53,380 nucleotides of DNA, taken from positions 1-53,380 of the forward strand of contig JAIEOP010000181.1 of NCBI GenBank assembly GCA_019750465.1, written 5' to 3'. This DNA is from Acetobacteraceae bacterium. Its GTDB lineage: Bacteria; Pseudomonadota; Alphaproteobacteria; Acetobacterales; Acetobacteraceae. Below the pieces are notes generated by a model. It saw nothing but the letters and a program-made list of their open reading frames with translations, had not been told where the DNA came from and did not search any database. This document shows positions 46,843 to 53,380 of this stretch, piece after piece. A program made the position numbers and the translations under genes. Numbering within the stretch: the stretch's first letter is position 1; each line of letters opens with the position of its first letter.

Positions 46843-46972
46843 GCTGTCCCGCTTCCCCCGCGCAACCCGTTCCCGCGATGAACCCATGCCCGGCGTGACG
46901 GCGCAAGCCGGCGGGGGCTTGCGCGCGCGCCGCCCGAAGCGACACTGGCGGCCGCACCGAGGATACCGCCGC

Positions 46973-48103
46973 ATGCCGACCCGTCTCTTCTCACCCTATG
47001 CGATGCGCGGTCTCACGCTCGCCAACCGCATCGTGGTCTCGCCGATGGCGCAGTATTCCGGAAACGCGGCGAACGAGGCGACGGACTGGCACCTCATGCA
47101 CTACGGCAACCTCGCCGTCTCCGGGCCCGGGCTGGTCATGATCGAAGCCACCGCGGTGGAACCGCGCGGCCGCGTCGGGCAGCACGACATCGGCCTCTGG
47201 ACGGATGCGCAAGCGGCGGCGCTGGCGCGCGTGCTCGGCTTCTGCCGGCAGTACGGGCAGGCGGCGATCGGCATCCAGCTCGCCCATGCCGGGCGCAAGG
47301 CCTCCACCGCGCGGCCCTGGGAGGGGCTGGCCTACCAGGGCGAGGCGGAAGGCGGCTGGGTGCCGGTCAGCGGCAGCGACGCGCCCTATGCCGGCCGCCC
47401 CGTGCCGCGCGTGCTCGATCACGCGGGGCTGGACGAGGTGAAGGCGTGCTTCGTCGCCGCAACGCGCCGCGCCGCCGCCATCGGCTTCGACCTGCTGGAG
47501 GTGCACGCGGCGCACGGCTACTTCCTGCACGCCTTCCTCTCGCCGCTGTCGAACACGCGCAACGACGCCTATGGTGGCGATCTTGCGGGGCGCATGCGCT
47601 ACCCGCTGGAGGTCTTCGCGGCCATGCGCGCGGCCTGGCCGGCGGAGCGGCCGATGGGCGTGCGCATCTCGGCGACCGACTGGCTGGAGGGCGGCTGGAT
47701 GGTGGAGGACAGCGTCGCCTTCGCGCGCGCGCTGAAGGATCTCGGCTGCGACTACGTCTGTGCCTCCTCCGGCGGCACCAGCCCCGACCAGGTGCTGGAT
47801 GTCGGCCCCGGCTATCAGGTGCCGATGGCGCGCCGGATCCGCGAGGATGCCGGCATGCCCAGCATGGCCGTGGGGCTGATCACCGAGCCGATGCAGGCCG
47901 AGGGGGCGCTGCGCGACGGCGCCGCCGACCTGGTCGCCCTCGGCCGCGGCATGACCTACGACCCTCGCTGGGTTTGGCACGCGGCCGAGGCGCTGCGCGA
48001 AGCCGCCGCCTTCGCGCCGCAATACGCGCGCAGCCATCCCTCCATGCGTTTCGGCGACTTCACGAAGCTGGCGCCGGAGGCGGCGGCACGGCAGCGGCGG
48101 TAG
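46973..48103 (+). CDS. Old Yellow Enzyme-family NADH:flavin oxidoreductase
   Basis: A 376-residue FMN TIM-barrel ene-reductase of the YqjM-like class. Landmarks are LANRIVVSPMAQYSG at the start, IQLAHAGRKAS, the catalytic pair HAAHGYFLHAFLSPLSNTRNDAYGG (His-x2-His type) and the phosphate-binding DLVALGRGM. The enzyme reduces activated C=C bonds of enones or nitro compounds with NAD(P)H. GAGGA precedes the ATG. Pairing with a divergent alcohol oxidoreductase would allow unsaturated alcohol and enone processing, which is inference. Confidence 0.94.
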   Translation: MPTRLFSPYAMRGLTLANRIVVSPMAQYSGNAANEATDWHLMHYGNLAVSGPGLVMIEATAVEPRGRVGQHDIGLWTDAQAAALARVLGFCRQYGQAAIGIQLAHAGRKASTARPWEGLAYQGEAEGGWVPVSGSDAPYAGRPVPRVLDHAGLDEVKACFVAATRRAAAIGFDLLEVHAAHGYFLHAFLSPLSNTRNDAYGGDLAGRMRYPLEVFAAMRAAWPAERPMGVRISATDWLEGGWMVEDSVAFARALKDLGCDYVCASSGGTSPDQVLDVGPGYQVPMARRIREDAGMPSMAVGLITEPMQAEGALRDGAADLVALGRGMTYDPRWVWHAAEALREAAAFAPQYARSHPSMRFGDFTKLAPEAAARQRR

Positions 48104-48483
48104 CGCAAACCCTGCCCGAACGGGTGCACGACGGCGAGGCAACGCGCACCCCACAGCCTGAAGGTGCACCAATGGGCCAATGGGATCGCCGGACGTATGG
48201 GTGGCGCATCGCCCCGGCGCCGTCTCCGTCCGTGGTCCGGGCAGATGGACCGCGGCGATCGAACCTGCCCGGGTTGGGATGATTTTCCTTGACAGTCACG
48301 GAATGAACGCCTAGTAGTTGGGCGCCAACGGGCGGATTGCGCCCGCGGCCCCCCTTCCATCCCGACCGCGACCGCCGCGCTCCGCCCGGCGCCGTTCCGC
48401 CTGCCCGGCCCCTGCCGTGCGGTGCGGGCCGGCGGCAGGCGGGGCGTGCGCGCGCCGTGGCGCCCGCCGCGACGGAGGTCATC
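48104..48483. other. 380-bp regulatory gap before the tail-like genes
   Basis: This gap follows the Old Yellow Enzyme gene and holds no supported ORF. At 48289 it has a TTGACA promoter, then a short palindrome at 48317-48329. The roughly 165-base stretch from the promoter to the TTG start is a long leader that could carry regulation. Composition is locally less GC-rich around 48270-48320. Confidence 0.6.
48289..48317 (+). promoter_or_regulatory. Promoter with perfect TTGACA and 17-bp spacer
   Basis: TTGACA (48289-48294) is a perfect -35 hexamer. TAGTAG (48312-48317) lies 17 bases downstream as the -10 region, a weaker match (three of six). The local drop in GC content supports it. It points toward the three tail-like genes. 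The palindrome GTTGG-GCG-CCAAC (48317-48329) covers the expected transcription start and could be an operator. Confidence 0.55.
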
Positions 48484-49137
48484 TTGCCCTTCAATGCCTT
48501 GAGCTTCAGCGCCCTGATCCAGGGCAACGGCTTCACGCTCTGGCACTACCGCACCTCGGATACTCGCACCGCGGTGACGGCCGCCGGCTATTTCTCGGCT
48601 GTCGCGTCGAGGTTGCAGCCGGGCGACCTGATGATCCTGCAGGCCGCGGACGCGCTGGCGCTGCTGCCGATCCGCACCGGCCCCGCGCTCGGCACCGGCG
48701 TCACCCTCGACGGCGCGGTCGGGCCGCTGGCCATGGTGCGGACCGTCGCCCACGGGTTCGCCATCAGCCAGGCCGCCGCGGCGGTCGTGCGTGGCATCGT
48801 GCTCGCGCCGCTGACCGCGATCGTTGTCGCCGGCGCCACCATCCCGGCCTCCGCCACCGTCATCGGGCCGATCAGCCAGGTGGTGTTCACCCTGCGGGAC
48901 GCCAACGACGCCATCATCCCGCCGATCCGGACGCGCAACGTGGTCAATGGCCAAGCCAATGCGGGTTTCCCGGCGCCGCCGGTCGGCACCGGCTACCGCA
49001 TCCGGGTGGAGGATGCGGCCGATCCGGGGGTCGGCATGACCAGCGCGAGCTTCACGGTTGGTCCCGACCTGCGGCTGCTGCTCCAGGAGAACGGCGAGCT
49101 GCTGCTGCTCGAGGACGGCGGCGCGCTCAAGCAGTAG
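48484..49137 (+). CDS. Unknown protein, phage-tail-associated context
   Basis: A 217-residue protein I cannot name. TTG at 48484 was chosen as start because GGAGG lies five bases upstream and conserved-looking sequence (PFNALSFSALIQGNGFTLWHYRT) begins at once; no ATG suits it. The first 70 residues look like a compact domain. Residues about 85-180 are Ala/Val/Ile-rich beta-type sequence resembling an Ig-like fold (ISQVVFTLRDANDAIIPPI). The C-terminus LRLLLQENGELLLLEDGGAL is a short pattern seen at the ends of tail-associated proteins. It opens a three-gene tail-like cassette behind a dedicated promoter. No signal peptide is visible. Confidence 0.7.
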   Translation: MPFNALSFSALIQGNGFTLWHYRTSDTRTAVTAAGYFSAVASRLQPGDLMILQAADALALLPIRTGPALGTGVTLDGAVGPLAMVRTVAHGFAISQAAAAVVRGIVLAPLTAIVVAGATIPASATVIGPISQVVFTLRDANDAIIPPIRTRNVVNGQANAGFPAPPVGTGYRIRVEDAADPGVGMTSASFTVGPDLRLLLQENGELLLLEDGGALKQ

Positions 49138-49251
49138 CGCGCTGTCGTCCTCTCACGTCCCTTCCCGGCACGAGCCCAGGGCGGCGCGCCGCGCCGCGTG
49201 GCGCCGCACGCCCCACCCGCGCCGCATGGCGCCTACCCCGAAGGATCGCCC

Positions 49252-51801
49252 ATGGCCGACCTGAGAATCAGCGAACTCCCCGCCGTTGCCGCCCTTGCCG
49301 AAACCGATCTGCATCCCGTCGTGCAGACCGCGTCCGGCAGCACGCTGGAGACGCGCCGTGCCTCGCTCGCCCAGCTGCGCGGCGCGGTGCTCGCCGACCG
49401 CGGCGTGCATGTGCGGGACTACGGCGCAGTGGGCGACGGCAGCGCCAATGACGCGCCGGCCATCCAGGCCGCGGTGAACGACCTGGCCACGCGGGGCGGC
49501 GGGGTGCTGCAGTTCGGCCCGCGCACCTATCGCATGGCCAGCGCCGTCAGCGTGGCGAACACCATGGTCGTCATGCAGGGCGCCGGCTTCACCGAGGGTG
49601 CGGGCGCCGGGCAGGGCACCTGGCTGGCGATCGACGGGCCCGCCTTCACGCCCTTCACCTTCACTGGCACGGGCGCGCGCGGCTCCGCGGTGCGCGACAT
49701 TGCCGTGCAGCAGACGCATTCCACCGCCTTCACCGCCGCCTGGGCGCCCACCGCCTATCCCTACGTGTTCCGCGTGGAGGACTGCCTGGGCGGCGTCGAT
49801 TTCGACAACCTGCTGCTCGCCAACGTGAACCGCGGCATCTACGTCCGGAACTCCGGGCGGCTCGACATCCGCCGGCTGCGCGGCCAGGCCTTCACCTGCG
49901 GCGTCGAGATCGACGAATGCCTCGACGTGCCGCGCCTGCACAACATCCACCTCTGGACCTTCTGGTCGGCCGACACCAACGTGGTGCGCTGGCAGCAGGC
50001 GAATGGCGACGCGTTGATCTTCCGCCGCTGCGACGGCGTCTTCGTCGACCAGGCCTTCGCGCTCGGCTACCGCAGCATGTTCCGCTTCCTGCCCTCCGCG
50101 GCCGGCGCGCCGCCGGAGCGCAGCGGCGTGACGACGAAGTTCTACATCGGCCAGGCCTATGCCGATTTCGTCCGCCACGGCCTCTGGATCGAGGCCAACG
50201 GCGTCGATGGCCAGGTCGCCGGCCTCACCACCCAGGGCGAGGTCTTCGGCGCCGGCGGCACGCCGGTGGCCGGCGCCACCGGCATCCAGGTGGACGGGAA
50301 CAACACCCGCATCCAGATCGGCAACCTGCGCGCCGACGACACGGAAGACAACGCCATCCGGGTGAACGGCAGCGGCAACCGGCTCGACATCGCCTCGCTG
50401 CGCTGCAACTTCTACAACACCCGCAACAATGGGTCGGCGGCGATCTACCTGGCGGACAGCGCCGCGGCGACGCCGAACGCGCTCTACCTCGGCGCGCCGG
50501 CATTGCTGGAGAACGGCAATGGCGGCCCGCTCGGCAACAGCGGCAGCAATGCCGTGCTGGCGCACCAGACGCCGCCCGGCCGTGTCGGCCGGCCCGGCCT
50601 GGCGGTCGGCAGCCAGAATGCCGGCCTGTTCCAGCCCGCGACCAATGTCCTGGCCGCCAGCGCCGGTGGTTCCGAGGTGCTGCGCATCACCAGCGCCGGT
50701 GGTGTCACCCTGGGCGGTGCACCCGGCAGCCATGGGCTGGAGGTGGCGACGCCGGCCGGCACGGTGAACCGCCTGCTGGCCAGCGGCGGCATCGCGGGCG
50801 CGCCGGTCTCGCTGGCGGCGCAGGGCACGGATGCGAACCTGACGCTGGAGCTGCAGCCGAAGGGCAGCGGCACCATCCGCGCCACCGGCCCGATGCAGGC
50901 GAACAGCGCCGGCGGCGGCAACACCGCCCGCATGGCCGGCGCGGTGGCGGGCAGCCCGGTGGTGGTCGGCGTCGATGCCGCCGCATCCGCCGACGCCAAT
51001 GTCGGCGTCGTGCTCGGCACCCCGAAGGGCACCGGCGCGATCAGCGCGCAGGCGCCGGACGGTGCCGCAACCGGCGGTGCGGCGCGCGGCAGCGGCGCCA
51101 TCGACTGGCAGGTCAGCCGCACCGGCGCGAACCAGGTGGCCAGCGGCAACTACGCAGTGGTCTCGGGCGGCCTGCGCAACACCGCGAGCGGCATCGCATC
51201 CTCGGTCGGCGGCGGGCAGATCAACAATGCGGGCGGCAATTTTGGCTCGATCGGCGGCGGGCAGGCCAACCTGGCCAACGGCCCGATGTCCTGGATCCCG
51301 GGCGGGCTTGGGGCCGATGCACGCGGCACCCACGGCAAGGGCGTCTGGGCCGCCGGCAACTTCGCCAATGCGGGCGATGCACAGGCCGGCGAGCACGTGC
51401 TGCGACGCCAGACCACCGATGCGACGCCGACCCGGTTGACCGCCGACGGCGCGGCGCAGGGCAGTGCCAACACGGTGAACCTGCCGAACACCGGCACCTA
51501 CCTGGTGCGGCTGCTGGTCGTGGCACGGCAGACGGCGGGCACGGCCGGCACCGCTGGCGACAGCGCGGGCTGGGAGGTCTCCGCGCTGGTGCGGCGTGGC
51601 GCGAACGCCGCGAGCACTGCGCTGATCGGCGGTGGCGGTGCCGGCCTTGTGCCGGGGATGAACGACGCGTCCGCGGCCGGCTGGCGGCTCGCCGTCGCCG
51701 CGGACGTTGCGAATGGCGGCCTTGCCGTCAGCGGGACGGGCGAGGCGAACAAGACCGTGAACTGGGTCGCCCGCGTGTCCTCCGTCGAAGCGGTCGGCTG
51801 A
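49252..51801 (+). CDS. Tailspike-like protein with pectate-lyase beta-helix
   Basis: An 849-residue protein. The N-terminus ADLRISELPAVAALAETDLHPVVQ matches the particle-anchoring start common in tail fibres. Residues about 50-420 are a right-handed beta-helix of the pectate-lyase superfamily, opened by VRDYGAVGDGSANDAPAIQAAV, the fold of polysaccharide-depolymerase tailspikes. A Gly/Ala-rich stalk follows, then SGGLRNTASGIASSVGGG and similar repeats at about 633-678 that resemble the YadA head. The C-terminal 170 residues (GTYLVRLLVVARQ, AGWEVSALVRRG) resemble a tail-fibre tip jelly-roll. It likely binds or degrades surface glycans. AAGGAT precedes the ATG. No virion genes are in the window, so the particle it belongs to, if any, is unknown. 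Confidence 0.8.
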   Translation: MADLRISELPAVAALAETDLHPVVQTASGSTLETRRASLAQLRGAVLADRGVHVRDYGAVGDGSANDAPAIQAAVNDLATRGGGVLQFGPRTYRMASAVSVANTMVVMQGAGFTEGAGAGQGTWLAIDGPAFTPFTFTGTGARGSAVRDIAVQQTHSTAFTAAWAPTAYPYVFRVEDCLGGVDFDNLLLANVNRGIYVRNSGRLDIRRLRGQAFTCGVEIDECLDVPRLHNIHLWTFWSADTNVVRWQQANGDALIFRRCDGVFVDQAFALGYRSMFRFLPSAAGAPPERSGVTTKFYIGQAYADFVRHGLWIEANGVDGQVAGLTTQGEVFGAGGTPVAGATGIQVDGNNTRIQIGNLRADDTEDNAIRVNGSGNRLDIASLRCNFYNTRNNGSAAIYLADSAAATPNALYLGAPALLENGNGGPLGNSGSNAVLAHQTPPGRVGRPGLAVGSQNAGLFQPATNVLAASAGGSEVLRITSAGGVTLGGAPGSHGLEVATPAGTVNRLLASGGIAGAPVSLAAQGTDANLTLELQPKGSGTIRATGPMQANSAGGGNTARMAGAVAGSPVVVGVDAAASADANVGVVLGTPKGTGAISAQAPDGAATGGAARGSGAIDWQVSRTGANQVASGNYAVVSGGLRNTASGIASSVGGGQINNAGGNFGSIGGGQANLANGPMSWIPGGLGADARGTHGKGVWAAGNFANAGDAQAGEHVLRRQTTDATPTRLTADGAAQGSANTVNLPNTGTYLVRLLVVARQTAGTAGTAGDSAGWEVSALVRRGANAASTALIGGGGAGLVPGMNDASAAGWRLAVAADVANGGLAVSGTGEANKTVNWVARVSSVEAVG

Positions 51802-51957
51802 CTCCGCCGTCCTGATATCCCGACCCGTCGTTCGCTGCCGACGCAGCGACTCCCGGCGACCAGCGCCTGTTTCCCACGGCCTGCCTGTCCGCTGCGCCCC
51901 TGGGCGCGGCCGAAGACCGCCGCGGGCAGCACACCAGCATCCAGCAGGAGAATCCCC

Positions 51958-52332
51958 ATGTCCGACCTGACCGATTATGCCAAGAACCTGCTGGGGCGCA
52001 CGCTCTGCGCCCGGCTGCCGGCGTTGCCGGCGCAGGTCTTCCTCGCCCTCGGCACCGGCGGCAGCGATGCCACCGGGCTGGTGGGCGAGCCCGCGGGCAA
52101 TGGCTATGCCCGCCAGCGCGTCACCTTCAGCGGCATCGGGCCGCAGACCAACCTCGATGCGATCCGCTTCACCTTTAGCGCGCCCTCCGGCACGCTGACC
52201 CATGTCGGCCTGTTCGATGCGGCGAGCGGTGGCAATCCGCTCACTTGGAGTCCGTTGGCGCAGGCCGCGACCGTGAGCGCGGCCGGCACGGTCACGATCA
52301 ACCCGGGCACCCTGGTTCTGACACCGTCCTGA
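51958..52332 (+). CDS. Small phage tail-associated structural-type protein
   Basis: A 124-residue protein with the pattern LTDYAKNLLGRTLCARLPALPAQVFLALGTGG, then GYARQRVTF and LTHVGLFDAASGG. This layout (short helix, ALxTGG turn, GYARQxVTF strand) is typical of small phage tail proteins encoded beside tail fibres. AGGAG precedes the ATG by about eight bases. It closes the cassette, 156 bases after the tailspike gene, and the FNR-type regulator follows after 148 bases. Its role may be as a baseplate or fibre-accessory protein. Confidence 0.7.
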   Translation: MSDLTDYAKNLLGRTLCARLPALPAQVFLALGTGGSDATGLVGEPAGNGYARQRVTFSGIGPQTNLDAIRFTFSAPSGTLTHVGLFDAASGGNPLTWSPLAQAATVSAAGTVTINPGTLVLTPS

Positions 52333-52427
52333 TGGCGTGGCGCCGGACCCGGTCCGATCCGGGTTCGGCGCGCCGGTGCTGCCGCCGGCCCGCGGCACCG
52401 GCATGGCACCCGTGCGCCATCTGTTCC

Positions 52428-52457
52428 TTGTATCCGAGCGTGCGGGGCGGGTATCCT
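52428..52457 (+). promoter_or_regulatory. Candidate promoter of the FNR-type gene
   Basis: TTGTAT (52428-52433) and TATCCT (52452-52457) are separated by 18 bases and each match four of six consensus positions. They end 23 bases before the GTG start. Confidence 0.35.
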
Positions 52458-52480
52458 GGCGCAGCAGAGCTGGAGGTGTC

Positions 52481-53233
52481 GTGAATCCGTTGGATGGAAC
52501 GCGTCGGCTGCATCCTGAAACGGACACGCGGGTCTGTGCGACGTGCGGCAGCCGGGTGGCCGGGTTGTGCCGGCCGCTTGACACGGCCGCACTCGATGAG
52601 GTGTCCGCGGAATCCGACCAGATGACGCTGCCGGCCCGCGCGACGGTGTTCCGCGAAGGCGATCCCGCGGGCCGCGTCTTCACGCTGGTGGACGGCACGG
52701 CGAAGCTGCTGCGCACATTGGTGGACGGCAAGCAGCAGGTCGTGGGATTCCGCTACGCCGGCGACATCATCGGCTATACCACCCGCGACACCTATCCCTT
52801 CGACGCCGAGCTGCTGACCGATGCGAAGCTGTGCCGGATCGACCGCCCGCGGCTGGCCGGCCTGCTGAAACGCTACCCGCTGCTGGAGCACCGGCTGCTC
52901 GATCTCTGCGTGCAGGAGCTGGCGGCGACGCAGGAGCAGCTGGTCACCGTCGGCCGCCGCACGGCGGAGGCGCGCGTGGCGGCCTTCCTGCTCTCGCTGA
53001 TGGCGGCGCGGCGCAGGCGCGGCGCGGTCGGGCGGCTGCTCGAGATGCCGATGACGCGCGCCGACATCGCCGATTTCCTCGGCCTGACGCTGGAAACGGT
53101 GAGCCGCACGCTGACCGCCTTCCGCAAGCGTGGCTGGATCCGCGAGCCGGCGCACCAGCGGGTGGAGCTGATCAACTTGGCCTCATTGTCCGAACTGGCC
53201 GAGGGAACTGCGCCGGGCGACCTAGTATCCTGA
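52481..53233 (+). CDS. Crp/Fnr-family regulator with FNR-type cysteines
   Basis: A 250-residue transcription factor. Cysteines 19, 22 and 30 (CATCGSRVAGLC) plus Cys118 (DAKLCRID) match the four ligands of the oxygen-labile [4Fe-4S] cluster of FNR/FnrN proteins, in the C-x2-C-x7-C spacing of alphaproteobacteria. A cNMP-type beta-roll covers about residues 45-130, the dimerisation helix follows, and the helix-turn-helix MTRADIADFLGLTLETVSRTLTAFRKRG is near residue 195 with the E-x2-S-R recognition pattern for TTGAT-N4-ATCAA sites. The GTG at 52481 follows GGAGG by four bases; a longer frame upstream lacks similarity. It should activate or repress genes under low oxygen. I noticed no full FNR site in this window. 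Confidence 0.92.
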   Translation: MNPLDGTRRLHPETDTRVCATCGSRVAGLCRPLDTAALDEVSAESDQMTLPARATVFREGDPAGRVFTLVDGTAKLLRTLVDGKQQVVGFRYAGDIIGYTTRDTYPFDAELLTDAKLCRIDRPRLAGLLKRYPLLEHRLLDLCVQELAATQEQLVTVGRRTAEARVAAFLLSLMAARRRRGAVGRLLEMPMTRADIADFLGLTLETVSRTLTAFRKRGWIREPAHQRVELINLASLSELAEGTAPGDLVS

Positions 53234-53305
53234 CCGAGAGATTGCGAGCCGGTTTTCTGACACGCTGATTCGCTGGCGGCGTTGAGTGCCGCAGGGGTCG
53301 CGACG

Positions 53306-53380
53306 ATGCCAGCGCCGAAGGCGGTTCTGATCGAGGTGTCGATGGCGAACGCGCCGCGTTGGAGGCGCGGCAGCGCCGCC
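53306..53380 (+). CDS. Possible 5' end of a gene running off the window
   Basis: An ATG at 53306 opens a frame of 25 codons to the window edge, beginning MPAPKAVLIEVSMANAPRWR. A purine-rich GCAGGGG lies 14-8 bases upstream. The stretch 53234-53305 shows no gene or clear terminator. Too short for identification. Confidence 0.25.
   Translation, partial: MPAPKAVLIEVSMANAPRWRRGSAA

Noticed and set aside
48484-52332. Tail cassette considered as a complete prophage
   Set aside because: No capsid, portal, terminase, integrase, attachment repeats or lysis genes are visible, and flanking genes are chromosomal housekeeping or metabolic genes.

Overview
The window is GC-rich, densely packed DNA from an alphaproteobacterium, most likely an Acetobacteraceae (Roseomonas-like) lineage. 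This is inferred from three things: the dnaB-alr block with an inserted mlaE-mlaF pair, a Suv3-type helicase next to an S4-domain gene, and many orphan Bug-type and other solute-binding proteins beside CoA-thioester catabolic genes. I see no rRNA, tRNA, insertion sequence, CRISPR array or complete prophage. Several operons use 4-base ATGA or GTGA stop/start overlaps.

Layout. 1-3738 (minus): start of an unknown gene, Hsp15-like S4 protein, and a large Suv3-like helicase with a GERGQ pentapeptide-repeat tail. 3873-7171 (plus): FkbM methyltransferase, MFS transporter, cyclopropane-fatty-acid synthase. 7296-11505 (plus): dnaB, alr, mlaE, mlaF. 11698-13872: an RTX protein with three 177-residue modules. 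14009-17786: two tandem paralogous ABC solute-binding proteins and a TauD/TfdA dioxygenase whose ribosome binding site lies inside a perfect hairpin. 17830-20270 (minus): thiC behind a TPP riboswitch, and a 2Fe-2S thioredoxin-fold ferredoxin. 20426-23688 (plus): ogt, quinone oxidoreductase, D-aminoacylase-type amidohydrolase. 23728-26702 (minus): a FadB-like bifunctional beta-oxidation enzyme with a metallo-beta-lactamase-fold hydrolase. 27051-31913: a 1620-residue RTX protein. 31965-36722: PQQ-type sugar dehydrogenase, YtcJ-like amidohydrolase, COG0523 GTPase, Bug receptor.

36838-42812 (plus) is a tight catabolic operon: nitronate monooxygenase-like flavoprotein, two acyl-CoA dehydrogenases, a Bug receptor, an SCP-x-type thiolase and a DUF35 OB-fold protein. 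This resembles the acyl-CoA dehydrogenase heteromer plus thiolase-aldolase/DUF35 arrangement of steroid side-chain degradation. A lone xanthine-dehydrogenase-type molybdopterin subunit follows (42926-45166), then a GMC oxidoreductase (minus) and an Old Yellow Enzyme (plus).

48289-52332 is the most unusual stretch. A TTGACA promoter precedes three genes that look like phage or gene-transfer-agent tail accessory proteins: an unknown 217-residue protein, an 849-residue pectate-lyase-fold tailspike-like protein with a YadA-head-like segment, and a small tail-associated protein. No capsid, terminase or integrase gene is nearby. A four-cysteine FNR-type regulator follows (52481-53233), and the window ends in a possible new ORF.
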